Below, one piece after another: positions 27,533-37,376 of a DNA stretch of 64,000 bases. A program made the translations under genes and the position numbers. The number at the start of each line of letters is the position of its first letter. Positions within the stretch are counted from its first letter, which is position 1. The stretch covers positions 16,148 to 80,147 of the forward strand of contig DWXF01000030.1 in NCBI GenBank assembly GCA_019119335.1, written 5' to 3'. The notes beneath the pieces were generated by a model. The model saw nothing but the letters and a program-made list of their open reading frames with translations, ran no database searches and had not been told where the DNA came from. The DNA is from Candidatus Flavonifractor merdavium. Its GTDB lineage: Bacteria > Bacillota > Clostridia > Oscillospirales > Oscillospiraceae.

Positions 27533-28777
27533 GGCCTCCAGCCCGGTGCAGTCCAAAAACACCGCCCCGCCGGAAGCGGTCCAGTCCACCCCGTTGACGG
27601 CGCCGAAGCCGCAGTTTTCCACCGCGCAGCCCACAAAGGATACCCGAAGGCTCTGGCTGAAGCTGGCCAGCGCCCCTGCCGTGCAGCCCCGGATGGCGGT
27701 ATCCTCAACCCGCACATCCTGGCACCCCACGCCCTCCACCAGGGTGAAAACATCCTGGCAGTCCCGGATCACGCCGTCCCGCAGGCGGACTGCCCGGCAA
27801 TCGGTGAGGCTCACCGCCCCGTAGGTACAGTGGGAGATCTCACTGTTTTCCAGGGTAATCCCGGCGCAGTCCAGGGCCTTCAGCCCGTAAGCCCCGCTGC
27901 CGTCCAGGGTGCAGCCGGTCACCCGTACGTCCCGGCAGGCCTCCAGCTGCAGGCAGTCCCCCACGCAGAAGCCGGGCTCCACGTTGTGGACGGCGGTAAG
28001 CCCCTCCAGGGTCAGCCGGCGGCAGTTTTCAAATTTCAGCACGTCGGCGTAGGCCCAGGGGGTGGAGAGGGTGACGCCGCCGGGGGCGGAGATGGTGAGA
28101 TCCTGCACGTCGTGGATCACCACGTCAAAGGCCTCCGGGTGGGGGCTCTCCCCGTAGCCCATGTCCCGGGTATCCACATCGGTCTCCAGGGCCACGTGGT
28201 CGTTTTCCACCAGGGACCAGTCCAATGTGGAAAAATCCAGGGTGGTGCCCGGTTCCACATCCAGGACAATGGCGATCTGGTCGGCCACGGCGTTGAACAG
28301 CTCCTCCAGGGTGGTCACCCGCACCGTGGCGGCGGGTACCGACAGCTCCACCCGGCCGTTCCAGTCCACGGAAAAGCCCAGGTCCCGGGCAAAGGGCCGC
28401 AACGGGGCCCACAGTACCCCGTCCTCCATCCGGGCGCCCCCCTCCCCCGCCGTCACCGACGCCACCGGCCCGCCGTTCCAGCTGGCGGAAAAGGTGTGGG
28501 AGCCGTCCTCCGCCCACCAGTAGCTCAGGCCCCCCTGGATGGGGGTCAGGTCCTCCCGGCCGCCGATCACCCAGCCGCTGGCCCCGATGGCGGCGCACAG
28601 CTCCTCCACCGGCACCAGGGTGGTTCCCTGCTCGCTCCGGGCGGGGCTGTCCAAAACAAAGCCGTTGAAGGTTATCTCTGTCTCACCGGAGGGGGGCGCG
28701 GCCACCACGGCGGCTGTGAGCAGCGCCAGGGTCAGGGCCAGGGCGGTCATGGCCAGTGCCGGACGGGGTATTTTCAT
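27524..28777 (-). CDS. Secreted right-handed parallel beta-helix protein with copper-amine-oxidase-N-like domain
   Basis: Signal peptide MKIPRPALAMTALALTLALLTAAVVA; repeats such as DVRVTGCTLDGSGAYGLKALDCAGITLENSEIS; N-terminal GTTLVPVEELCAAIGAS. Start may be off by 1 nt. Confidence 0.75.
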   Translation of the reverse strand: MKIPRPALAMTALALTLALLTAAVVAAPPSGETEITFNGFVLDSPARSEQGTTLVPVEELCAAIGASGWVIGGREDLTPIQGGLSYWWAEDGSHTFSASWNGGPVASVTAGEGGARMEDGVLWAPLRPFARDLGFSVDWNGRVELSVPAATVRVTTLEELFNAVADQIAIVLDVEPGTTLDFSTLDWSLVENDHVALETDVDTRDMGYGESPHPEAFDVVIHDVQDLTISAPGGVTLSTPWAYADVLKFENCRRLTLEGLTAVHNVEPGFCVGDCLQLEACRDVRVTGCTLDGSGAYGLKALDCAGITLENSEISHCTYGAVSLTDCRAVRLRDGVIRDCQDVFTLVEGVGCQDVRVEDTAIRGCTAGALASFSQSLRVSFVGCAVENCGFGAVNGVDWTASGGAVFLDCTGLEASA

Positions 28778-28909
28778 AAAAAATCTTCTCCTTCCGTGTC
28801 GGTTATTGAGACCAGTATACGGCCCTGGAGGGGGAAAATCCTCTCTCAAAAGTAACAGAAGAATAAAAATGGGTTACACTTGACGAGACCTGGAAAAGAT
28901 GATAAAATG

Positions 28910-29150
28910 GCCCACGATAAGGCTGTGAACGGGAGAAGTACCCCCTGTTTTCCGCATCAGAGAGGAGCCGGACGGTGCAAGGCTCCGGCGGAGCGGGAGG
29001 GAAGGCGCCTGTGAGCCGCGGGGAGGAAATGCCCCGCCGGTACCCGCCGTTACCGGGAAGGGAGTGCGTACCAGCCAGGTACGAATTCAGGTGGAACCAC
29101 GGACAATTTGTTCGCCCTGAGCCGAAAACCGGCTCAGGGCGTTTTTTTCG
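28910..29150 (+). promoter_or_regulatory. T-box leader upstream of glyS
   Basis: T-box motif AGGTGGAACCACGG at 29089-29102 followed by terminator CGCCCTGAGCCGaaaacCGGCTCAGGGCGTTTTTTT (29113-29148). 5' boundary approximate. Confidence 0.92.
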
Positions 29151-29179
29151 CCTTGGGCCAGACAAAAGGAGTATGCAGC

Positions 29180-30616
29180 ATGAAAAATACCGACAAGACC
29201 ATGGAGCAGATCGTCACCCTGTGCAAGGGCCGGGGCTTTATCTTCTCCGGCAGCGAGATCTACGGCGGCCTGGCCAACACCTGGGACTACGGCCCCCTGG
29301 GCGTGGAGCTGAAGAACAACGTGAAGAAGGCCTGGTGGAAGAAGTTCGTCCAGGAGAACCCCTACAACGTGGGCCTGGACGCCGCCATTCTGATGAATCC
29401 CCAGACCTGGGTGGCCTCCGGCCATCTGGGCGGCTTCTCCGACCCGCTGATGGACTGCAAGGAGTGCAAGGAGCGCTTCCGTGCCGACAAGCTCATTGAG
29501 GACTGGTGCGCTGAGAACGGCGTGGAGCTGTCCAAGCCCATCGACGCCTTCTCCCAGGAGGAGATGAAGGCCTTCATCGAGGAGAAGAACATCCCCTGCC
29601 CCACCTGCGGCAAGCACAACTTTACCGACATCCGGCAGTTCAACCTGATGTTCAAGACCTTCCAGGGGGTCACCGAGGACGCCAAGAACACCGTGTATCT
29701 GCGGCCCGAGACCGCCCAGGGCATCTTTGTCAACTTCCAGAACGTCCAGCGCACCACCCGCAAGAAGCTGCCCTTCGGCGTGTGCCAGATCGGCAAGAGC
29801 TTCCGCAACGAGATCACCCCCGGCAACTTCACCTTCCGTACCCGGGAGTTTGAGCAGATGGAGCTGGAGTTCTTCTGCAAGCCGGGCACCGACCTGGAGT
29901 GGTTCCAGTACTGGCGGGGCTTCTGCAAGCAGTGGCTGCTGGACCTGGGCATGAAGGAGGAGCACCTGCGGCTGCGTGACCACAGCCCCGAGGAGCTGTG
30001 CTTCTACTCCAAGGGCACCACCGACTTCGAGTTCCTCTTCCCCTTCGGCTGGGGCGAGCTGTGGGGCGTGGCCGACCGCACCGACTACGACCTGACCCAG
30101 CACCAGGAGACCTCCGGCAAGGACATGACCTACTTTGACCAGGAGACCGGCGAGCACTATATCCCCTATGTGGTGGAGCCCTCCCTGGGCGCCGACCGGG
30201 TCACTCTGGCCTTCCTGGTGGACGCCTTCGACCAGGAGGTGGTGGGCCAGGACAAGAAGGGCAACGACGACATCCGCACCGTCATGCGCTTCCACCCCGC
30301 TCTGGCCCCCCTCAAGTGCGCCGTGCTGCCCCTGAGCAAGAAGGAGGTCCTCTCCGGCCCCGCCCAGCAGCTGCGGGATGAGCTGGCCAAGGAGTTCATG
30401 GTGGACTACGACGACGCCGGGAGCATCGGCAAGCGCTACCGCCGCCAGGACGAGATCGGCACCCCCTTCTGCATCACCCTGGACTTCCAGACCGTGGGCG
30501 ACGAGAACACCCCCGCCGACAACTGCGTCACCATCCGGGAGCGGGACACCATGGAGCAGGTACGCATCCCCATGGACCAGGTAAAGGCCTATATCGCCGA
30601 GCGCATCAAGTTCTAA
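29180..30616 (+). CDS. glyS: Glycyl-tRNA synthetase (single-polypeptide type)
   Basis: [92 protein letters not shown]. Confidence 0.98.
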   Translation: MKNTDKTMEQIVTLCKGRGFIFSGSEIYGGLANTWDYGPLGVELKNNVKKAWWKKFVQENPYNVGLDAAILMNPQTWVASGHLGGFSDPLMDCKECKERFRADKLIEDWCAENGVELSKPIDAFSQEEMKAFIEEKNIPCPTCGKHNFTDIRQFNLMFKTFQGVTEDAKNTVYLRPETAQGIFVNFQNVQRTTRKKLPFGVCQIGKSFRNEITPGNFTFRTREFEQMELEFFCKPGTDLEWFQYWRGFCKQWLLDLGMKEEHLRLRDHSPEELCFYSKGTTDFEFLFPFGWGELWGVADRTDYDLTQHQETSGKDMTYFDQETGEHYIPYVVEPSLGADRVTLAFLVDAFDQEVVGQDKKGNDDIRTVMRFHPALAPLKCAVLPLSKKEVLSGPAQQLRDELAKEFMVDYDDAGSIGKRYRRQDEIGTPFCITLDFQTVGDENTPADNCVTIRERDTMEQVRIPMDQVKAYIAERIKF

Positions 30617-30623
30617 AACCAGA

Positions 30624-30652
30624 AAGAGCCCCGGCCGACGGCCGGGGCTCTT
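30624..30652. terminator. Terminator between convergent glyS and DUF4230 gene
   Basis: AAGAGCCCCGGCCgacGGCCGGGGCTCTT. Confidence 0.8.
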
Positions 30653-30661
30653 GTCACAGCG

Positions 30662-31291
30662 TTACTTCTGTTCGGTAAATTCGATGGTGTACTCCGACAG
30701 GTCGTACACATTGGCAAAGAAGCCCTGCAAAATGAGCTCCCCGTTTTTCCGGGCCTCCTCCAGCAGGCCGTTGGCCACCGCCTGCTCCTGGGCGTCGGCC
30801 ACCATGGCCTTGATGGCCTCGTTGTTGTCCTTCAGAGAGATCCGCATGAAAATGCTCTCGGCCTCGTGGTAGAGCTGGAAGGAGTCCAGTTCCAGCTGGC
30901 TGCTGAGGATCTTCACCTCGGGCAGAGTGACCGTGATGGTCTTGCCCTCCACCTTCCACTCCACCTCCCGAAAGTCAAAGCCCGCCTTGATCACCACGTC
31001 GTAGCTGTAAATATACTTGCTCTGGGTAAAGGGAATGGTAATGCCGTAAAACTCCCGGGCGGCCTCGGTAACGTTGACCTCGGTGCAGTAGGCCGCCTGG
31101 GTGGCCAGCTCCCCGATATTCTCAAAGCCCAGGTTGGTGATCTTGTTCCGGGAGCCCAGATACTGGCCCAGCCCCAGGCTGCCTCCGCACAGGACCGCCA
31201 CAATCAAAATGAAAATCAGGGTCCTGGGCCGCAGCAGCAGACCCGCCAGCTTCCAGCCAAATCCCCTCTGTCTTGTTCCTTCCTCACGCAT
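30662..31291 (-). CDS. DUF4230-like membrane-anchored protein
   Basis: N-terminal TM LIFILIVAVLCGGSLGLGQYLG; SKYIYSYDVVIKAGFDFREVEWKVEGKTITVTLPEVKILSSQLE. Confidence 0.75.
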   Translation of the reverse strand: MREEGTRQRGFGWKLAGLLLRPRTLIFILIVAVLCGGSLGLGQYLGSRNKITNLGFENIGELATQAAYCTEVNVTEAAREFYGITIPFTQSKYIYSYDVVIKAGFDFREVEWKVEGKTITVTLPEVKILSSQLELDSFQLYHEAESIFMRISLKDNNEAIKAMVADAQEQAVANGLLEEARKNGELILQGFFANVYDLSEYTIEFTEQK

Positions 31292-31393
31292 CAGCGGCTC
31301 CTCCGTTTTTTCCCCCATTATACCATATCCCCTGCAAATTCGACAATATCCCCTGCTGTGGGGAGCCACTTTTCAACATTGGAGGCGTATCCT

Positions 31394-32704
31394 GTGGAAA
31401 ACACCCCCCTCTACACCGCCCTGCGGCGGTTTTCCGCCCAAACCCCCCTGCGGATGCACATGCCCGGCCACAAGGGCAAGCCCCTCCCCGCCCCCGAGCT
31501 GGCGGGGCTGGCGTCCATCGACTTTACCGAGCTGCCCCCCACCGGCAACCTGTTTGACGGCGGCGGCGCCATCGGCGAAGCGGAGGAGCTGTGGGCCAAG
31601 GTCTTTCAGACGGACAGCTGCCTCTTTCTCACCGGCGGCTCCACCCAGGGGGTGCTGGCCGCCCTCACCCTGGCCTGCCCGCCGGGGTCAGGCCTGCTGC
31701 TGGACCGGGGGTGCCACCGCTCCGCCTTCCACGCCATGGCCCTGCTGGACCTGAGGCCGGTGTACCTCCCCCGGCCCTGGCTGGCGGAGGGGGCGGTTAC
31801 CGGCCCCATCTCTCCCGACGAGGTGGAAAAACAGCTGCTTGCCCACCCGGAAATCAAAGCGGTCTGTATTACCTCACCAACTTATTACGGCGTGTTGTCG
31901 GATATTCCCGCTCTGGCGGCGGTGATCCACCGCCACGGCGGAGTTCTGGTGGTGGACGGGGCCCACGGGACCCATCTGCCCTTTTTGGGGCTGGACCACT
32001 TCTCCGCCGCTGATTTAGTGGTGGTGTCCGCCCACAAGACCCTCCCCGCCCCGGGCCAGTCCGCCCTGCTGCTGGCGGGAGAGCGGTTCTCCCAGGCCGA
32101 TCTGCGGCGAGCGGGGGCCATTTACGGCTCCTCCAGCCCCTCCTACCCCATGATGGCGGCGCTGGACCTCTGCCGGGCGCATATGCTGGAGGAGGGGGCG
32201 GCGGCCTACCAAAGGACGGCGGAGGAGGTGGCCGCCCTGCGGCGAGACTTCCCCGCCCTGACGGCTCACCACGCTCCTCTGGACCCCACCCGGCTCACCC
32301 TCCTCTCCCCCCACGGCTTTGAGGCCCAGGAGGCTTTGGAGGGGCTGGGGGTGTGGCCGGAGATGGCCGACGGGGGCCATGTGGTGCTCATCCCCACCTG
32401 CGCCGACGGCGTGGAGGACTTTACCCGGCTGCGGCAGGCCCTGGAGCGGGTGGAGCTGGGCCCCTGCCCCGCCTTTCCGCCCCCGCCGCCCCTGCCGGAG
32501 GGGGTCCTCACCCCCCGGCAGGCCCTCTTTTCCCCCGGGGAGGACCGGCCCCTCTGCCAATCGGAGGGGGAGATTGCCGCCTCCCCCATCGCCCCCTATC
32601 CCCCCGGCGTACCGGTAGTGGCTCCGGGGGAGCGGATTGAGAAAAAAACTATCGCATATTTGGATCAAATAGGTTATAATAGTGACTGTCGAATTTGTGT
32701 GTGA
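31394..32704 (+). CDS. Orn/Lys/Arg decarboxylase-family PLP protein (YaaO-like), GTG start
   Basis: TPLRMHMPGHKGKPLP; TGGSTQGVLAALTLACPPGSGLLLDRGCHRSAFHA; VVDGAHGTHLPF...VVSAHKTLPAPGQSALLL. Confidence 0.9.
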   Translation: MENTPLYTALRRFSAQTPLRMHMPGHKGKPLPAPELAGLASIDFTELPPTGNLFDGGGAIGEAEELWAKVFQTDSCLFLTGGSTQGVLAALTLACPPGSGLLLDRGCHRSAFHAMALLDLRPVYLPRPWLAEGAVTGPISPDEVEKQLLAHPEIKAVCITSPTYYGVLSDIPALAAVIHRHGGVLVVDGAHGTHLPFLGLDHFSAADLVVVSAHKTLPAPGQSALLLAGERFSQADLRRAGAIYGSSSPSYPMMAALDLCRAHMLEEGAAAYQRTAEEVAALRRDFPALTAHHAPLDPTRLTLLSPHGFEAQEALEGLGVWPEMADGGHVVLIPTCADGVEDFTRLRQALERVELGPCPAFPPPPPLPEGVLTPRQALFSPGEDRPLCQSEGEIAASPIAPYPPGVPVVAPGERIEKKTIAYLDQIGYNSDCRICV

Positions 32705-32736
32705 CAACTGTGTGAACCAACGCAGGAGGGATAGGA

Positions 32737-33060
32737 ATGAAACTGGTCCTTGCTATTATCAATCATGACGACGCCAACACCGTCACCCAGGCCCTCACCA
32801 AGAGCGGCTTCTCCTCCACCAAGCTGGCCACCACCGGCGGCTTTCTGATGGCGGGGAATGTGACCATCCTCATCGGTGTGGACGAGGAGAAGGTGCAGAC
32901 CGTCATTGACATTATCAAGGAGCACTCCCACTCCCGCAAGCAGATGATCCCCACCACCACCGAGATGAGCTACGGGTACTACCCCTCCATGCCGGTGGAG
33001 GTTGTGGTGGGTGGCGCCACCATCTTCGTGGTGGACATCGAGCGGTTTGAGCGGGTATAA
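32737..33060 (+). CDS. darA: Cyclic-di-AMP receptor, PII-like (DarA/PstA)
   Basis: MKLVLAIINHDDANTVTQALTKSGFSSTKLATTGGFLMAGNVTILIGVDEEKV; upstream of holB-ricT. Confidence 0.9.
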   Translation: MKLVLAIINHDDANTVTQALTKSGFSSTKLATTGGFLMAGNVTILIGVDEEKVQTVIDIIKEHSHSRKQMIPTTTEMSYGYYPSMPVEVVVGGATIFVVDIERFERV

Positions 33061-33066
33061 GGCTCT

Positions 33067-34062
33067 ATGAATCTGACCCCACTGGCGGGCAACGGCCCGC
33101 TGAAACGGCAGCTGGAGGGAGAGACCGCCCGCCGCGGTCTCTCCCACGCCTATCTGCTCTGCGGCCCGGCGGGGTCCGGCAAGCGGACCCTGGCAGGCCT
33201 GCTGTCGGCCGCGCTGGTGTGCAGCGCCGGCGGAGAGGGCATCCCCTGCGGCCGGTGCTCCGGCTGCAAAAAGGCCCTGGCGGGGATCCATCCCGACATC
33301 AGCCCGGTGGGCGAGGACGGGAAGGACATCACGGTGGCCCAGGTGCGGGCCCTGCGCAGCGACGCCTACATCAAACCCAACGAGGCCGCCCGGAAGGTGT
33401 ACGTGCTCCACCGGGCCCAGAGCATGAACCAGAGCGCCCAGAACGCCATGCTCAAGCTGCTGGAGGAGGGCCCCCCCTACGCCGCCTTCCTGCTGCTGGC
33501 GGACAACCCCGCCGCTCTGCTGCCCACCGTCCGCTCCCGGTGCGAGACCCTCACCCTCACCCCGGTGACCCCCCAGGAGGCCCTCTCCTGGCTGACCGCC
33601 CGCTATCCCCAGCGCTCCCGGAAGGAGCTGGAGGGGGCGGCGGAGCGGTGCGAGGGACTGCTGGGCCGGGCGGTGCAGGAGCTGGAGGGCGAGGACGGCG
33701 CCATGCGCCGGGAGGTCCAGGCCGCCGGGGAGCTGCTGAACCGGCTGTGTACCGGCTCAGAGCTGGCGCTGGCCGAGTTCTGCGTGGAGCTGGAGCGGGA
33801 CAAGTGGGACCGGGACGGACTGGACGGACTGCTGGAGGAGTTCATCCTGCTGCTGCGGGACGCCCTGGCCGAACGCTATGGGGTGTGCCGGGAGGGCGAC
33901 CCCTGGCGCAGAGCTTTGGCCCGGCAGGCCGCCGCCCTTCCCCCCCGGCGGCTGATGGCCGCCGTCCGGCTGGCGGAGGAGCTGCGGCAGGCCCTGACCT
34001 GCAACCTGGGAGCCGGGCATCTGGCGGGCTGGCTGGCGGCCGGCCTGGCGGAGCCGGTCTGA
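33067..34062 (+). CDS. holB: DNA polymerase III delta' subunit
   Basis: HAYLLCGPAGSGKRTLAGLLSAAL; KVYVLHRAQSMNQSAQNAMLKLLEEGP; RSRCETLTLTPV. Confidence 0.93.
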   Translation: MNLTPLAGNGPLKRQLEGETARRGLSHAYLLCGPAGSGKRTLAGLLSAALVCSAGGEGIPCGRCSGCKKALAGIHPDISPVGEDGKDITVAQVRALRSDAYIKPNEAARKVYVLHRAQSMNQSAQNAMLKLLEEGPPYAAFLLLADNPAALLPTVRSRCETLTLTPVTPQEALSWLTARYPQRSRKELEGAAERCEGLLGRAVQELEGEDGAMRREVQAAGELLNRLCTGSELALAEFCVELERDKWDRDGLDGLLEEFILLLRDALAERYGVCREGDPWRRALARQAAALPPRRLMAAVRLAEELRQALTCNLGAGHLAGWLAAGLAEPV

Positions 34063-34090
34063 TTATTTTACGCACATTGTGGAGGAGACC

Positions 34091-35341
34091 ATGACCGAGA
34101 TCATCGGCGTCCGCTTCAAAAGCGGCGGCAAACAATATTACTTTGACCCCAAGGGCCAGCAGGTAGAGCCGGGCCAGGGGGTGATCATCGAGACCTCCCG
34201 GGGCCTGGAGTACGGCGAGTGCGCCCAGGGCAACACCATGGTGGAGGACGAGGCGGTGGTGCAGCCTCTGCGCTCGCTGGTGCGCATTGCCACCCAGAAG
34301 GACCTGGACACCGTGGCCAAGAACCGGGAGAAGGAGAAAAAGGCCTTTACCATCTGCCAGGACAAGATCGCCGCCCACGGCCTGGACATGAAGCTGGTAG
34401 AGGTGGAGTACAACCTCGAGGGGAGCAAGATCCTCTTCTTCTTCACCAGCGAGGGCCGGGTGGACTTCCGGGCCCTGGTGAAGGACCTGGCGGGGGTGTT
34501 CCACGCCCGTATCGAGCTGCGGCAGATCGGCGTGCGGGACGAGGCCAAGATGCTGGGAGGTCTGGGCATCTGCGGCCGGCCCTTCTGCTGCGCCGGTTTT
34601 CTGGACGAGTTCCAGCCGGTGTCCATCAAGATGGCCAAGACCCAGAACCTCTCCCTCAACCCCACCAAGATTTCGGGCACCTGCGGGCGGCTGATGTGCT
34701 GCCTGAAATACGAGCAGGAGGCCTATGAGGACGCGGTGCGGCGGATGCCCAAGAACGAGTCCTTTGTGGAGACCCCCGAGGGGGTAGGCACCATTTCCCA
34801 GGTAAACCTGCTGAAGGAGACGGTGCAGGTGCGCCTGGAGGACCAGCCCGAGACCCCCAAGTGCTTCCACAACTGTGAGATCTGCGTGGTGCGCAACGGC
34901 AAGGGCAAGCGGCCGGAGGGCTATGTGGCCCCGCCGCCGGAGGAGCTGGCCAAACTGCGGAAGGTGACTCCGGTGGAGGAGCCCAGGAGCCTGGTGGGCA
35001 GCCTGGACGCGGCCCTCACCGGCCTGGGCATGGCCGAGCCCGCCGCTGAGGAGAGCGGCGGCGAGACTGGCTCCGGCAGACGCCGCCGCAGCCGCTCCCG
35101 CCGGGGGAGCGGAAAGCCGTCCGGGGAGGCCCCGGCGGAGCAGCAGCAGCCCAAGCAGCCCGCCCCGCCCAAGCAGCGGCCCCCCAAGGGCGACAAGCAG
35201 CCCAAGCCCGCGCCCGAGCAGCAGGCCGCCGCTCCCCAGCAGGGGGAGCAGGGCGGCGGACCCGCCGGGGAGAAAAAGCGCCCCCGCCGTCGGTACCACC
35301 GCAAGCCCAAGGGGGACAAGCCCCAGAATCCCGAAGCCTGA
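34091..35341 (+). CDS. ricT: PSP1/YaaT (RicT) family protein with long basic C-terminal tail
   Basis: IIGVRFKSGGKQYYFDP; DFRALVKDLAGVFHARIELRQIGVRDEAKMLGGLGICGRPFCC; KISGTCGRLMCCLKYEQEAY. Confidence 0.92.
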   Translation: MTEIIGVRFKSGGKQYYFDPKGQQVEPGQGVIIETSRGLEYGECAQGNTMVEDEAVVQPLRSLVRIATQKDLDTVAKNREKEKKAFTICQDKIAAHGLDMKLVEVEYNLEGSKILFFFTSEGRVDFRALVKDLAGVFHARIELRQIGVRDEAKMLGGLGICGRPFCCAGFLDEFQPVSIKMAKTQNLSLNPTKISGTCGRLMCCLKYEQEAYEDAVRRMPKNESFVETPEGVGTISQVNLLKETVQVRLEDQPETPKCFHNCEICVVRNGKGKRPEGYVAPPPEELAKLRKVTPVEEPRSLVGSLDAALTGLGMAEPAAEESGGETGSGRRRRSRSRRGSGKPSGEAPAEQQQPKQPAPPKQRPPKGDKQPKPAPEQQAAAPQQGEQGGGPAGEKKRPRRRYHRKPKGDKPQNPEA

Positions 35342-35374
35342 AAAACGGGCGGCCTGACGGCCGCCCGTTTTTTA
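35342..35374. terminator. Bidirectional terminator
   Basis: AAAAACGGGCGGCCtgacGGCCGCCCGTTTTTT. Confidence 0.88.
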
Positions 35375-36670
35375 GTCCGTCATCTCCGCATAGGGGTAGA
35401 TGCGCTGCATGACGGCGTCGTTATAGTGCTGGTCCATGTAGACCTCCCAGGCCTGCTGGGCCGGCTTTCCGGCGGAGCGGTCGCTGTATCGGGCCAGAGC
35501 CATGGCGCTCACCCCCATGTTCACCGCCATGAAGATCAGCAGCGCCCACACCGCTATCTTGCCCGGCCTGGGCGGGATCCTGGCCATCCACCGGGCCAGC
35601 ACGGGATAGAGGCCCTTGAACCAGGCCACGGCGGCAAAGCCCCAGAAAAAGCAGTACAGCAGGTTGATCCGGCCCCCCAGGTTAAAGGGGATGGAGCTGT
35701 AATCCCAGAACACGGTGCCGAACACCAGCTCGGTAAACACGCTGCACAGATACTCGTACAGGCCCCCCAGCAGGGTGCCCGCCACAAAGAAGAAGCTGCC
35801 GGAGCGGTCCCGGTAGCGGTAGAGCAGCAGGGTGGCCGCCGCCAGCGCCAGGCCCCACACAATGCTGAAGGGTCCCCACACCACGCTGCTCCGGCTCATC
35901 CACCAGCCCAGCCGCACCCGGCAGAAAATGGTCTCCGCCAGGTCGCCGCACACGCCGCCGATGAGAAAGAGGAGCATGATGCTGTAAAAGCTGCTGCCCC
36001 GGGTGAAGGGATTGACCTTTTCGGCCTCCTCCCGCCGGGCAAACCGGGCTTTGGGGTAAGTACGCTGGATGCGGCCCTCGGTGCGGCGGAGGATCCACTC
36101 CCCCATGCGGATGGACAGGGCGGCCAGCCGGCTGTTGACCGCCTCCATCTGGGGCAGCGTCTCCCGGACCCCCGCCAGGGTGAGGATGGTGCCCAGCCCG
36201 TCCACCGCCAGCACGCCCACCAGCACCCACAGCAGGATATGGCCCGCCAGCGGGGGCAGCAGCCGGTACAGGGAGACCAGCAGGGGGCTGACCCACTGCA
36301 CGGCAGCCAGGCCCAGCAGGCCCCACACCGCCGAGGCCCCGGCGCAGATGTAGCCGTCCAGGTTAAACCGGCAGGCGCTGTAATCCCACCAGCGGGTGCG
36401 GGTGGCCCGCTCCAGCAGGTGGCCCGCCGCCCACTCCACCACAGTGGCTCCCACAGCGCAGCCCAGGAAGAGGAAAAAGTACCTGCCCCGCAGCTCCCAC
36501 AGGCCCCAGGTAAGCACGGCCCCCGTCAGACCGTAGGAGAGGCACAGGGGCCCGAAGAGCACGCTGCGGTCCACATACCGCCTCTGCCGCAGGGCGGCGT
36601 AGGCGGTCTCCAGCACCCAGCCCAGCAGTCCGTAGCAGAAAAACAGCCAAAGCATCGGATACAACGCCAA
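35372..36670 (-). CDS. Putative ABC transporter permease, duplicated multi-TM domain
   Basis: LGWVLETAYAALRQRRYVDRSVLFGPLCLSYGLTGAVL; VCGDLAETIFCRVRLGWWMSRSSVVWGPFSIVWGLALA. Confidence 0.75.
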   Translation of the reverse strand: MALYPMLWLFFCYGLLGWVLETAYAALRQRRYVDRSVLFGPLCLSYGLTGAVLTWGLWELRGRYFFLFLGCAVGATVVEWAAGHLLERATRTRWWDYSACRFNLDGYICAGASAVWGLLGLAAVQWVSPLLVSLYRLLPPLAGHILLWVLVGVLAVDGLGTILTLAGVRETLPQMEAVNSRLAALSIRMGEWILRRTEGRIQRTYPKARFARREEAEKVNPFTRGSSFYSIMLLFLIGGVCGDLAETIFCRVRLGWWMSRSSVVWGPFSIVWGLALAAATLLLYRYRDRSGSFFFVAGTLLGGLYEYLCSVFTELVFGTVFWDYSSIPFNLGGRINLLYCFFWGFAAVAWFKGLYPVLARWMARIPPRPGKIAVWALLIFMAVNMGVSAMALARYSDRSAGKPAQQAWEVYMDQHYNDAVMQRIYPYAEMTD

Positions 36671-36780
36671 AATCTATCTTCCTTTCTGTATGAAAAGATA
36701 TGGATTGTATCTTACCGCATTTTCCCGTAAAATACAATGAGAATCTGAAACGCCCCTCAGAGGGAAAGGAGTCTTTCAGC

Positions 36781-37335
36781 ATGACAGAATGGGAAAAGAT
36801 GATCTCCGGTCAACTCTACAATGCCGAGGTTCCCCAGCTCCAGGCCATGCGCCGCCGGGCGGCGGAGCTGTGCCACCGACTGGAGCTGCTCTCCCCTGAC
36901 CAGGCCGAGCAGCGGCAGGCCATCCTGCGGGAGCTGCTGGGGAGCGCAAAGGGGTCCTTCACCATCAACCCCGGCTTCCGCTGCGACTACGGCCGCAACA
37001 TCACCATCGGGGAGCGGTTTTACGCCAACTACAACTGCGTGATTCTGGACTGCGCCCCGGTGACCTTTGGGGACGACGTATTCATCGCCCCCAACTGCGG
37101 CTTCTACGCCGCCGGACACCCCCTGGACGCCCCCACCCGCAACAGCGGCCTGGAATTTGCCAGGCCCATCACCGTGGGGGACAACGTGTGGATCGGGGGC
37201 AACGTGGCGGTGATGCCGGGGGTAACCATCGGCAGCGGCGCGGTGATCGGCGCGGGCAGCGTGGTCACCCGCGATATCCCCGCCGGCATGGTGGCGGTGG
37301 GCAACCCCTGCCGTCCCCTTCATCCCGTTCCATAA
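36781..37335 (+). CDS. Sugar O-acetyltransferase (maltose/galactoside acetyltransferase family)
   Basis: Hexapeptide repeats: FRCDYGRNITIGERFYANYNCVILDCAPVTFGDDVFIAPN; DNVWIGGNVAVMPGVTIGSGAVIGAGSVVTRDIP. Confidence 0.93.
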   Translation: MTEWEKMISGQLYNAEVPQLQAMRRRAAELCHRLELLSPDQAEQRQAILRELLGSAKGSFTINPGFRCDYGRNITIGERFYANYNCVILDCAPVTFGDDVFIAPNCGFYAAGHPLDAPTRNSGLEFARPITVGDNVWIGGNVAVMPGVTIGSGAVIGAGSVVTRDIPAGMVAVGNPCRPLHPVP

Positions 37336-37336
37336 C

Positions 37337-37364
37337 AAAACGCCCAGCCGAAAGGCTGGGCGTT
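37337..37364. terminator. Terminator
   Basis: AAAACGCCCAGCCgaaaGGCTGGGCGTTT. Confidence 0.8.
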
Positions 37365-37376
37365 TGTCATATGCTG

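Noticed and set aside
31393-31401. TGTGGAAAA at the decarboxylase start as evidence for regulation by DnaA
   Set aside because: A single 9-mer is expected by chance and it overlaps start-codon sequence; kept only as a side note.
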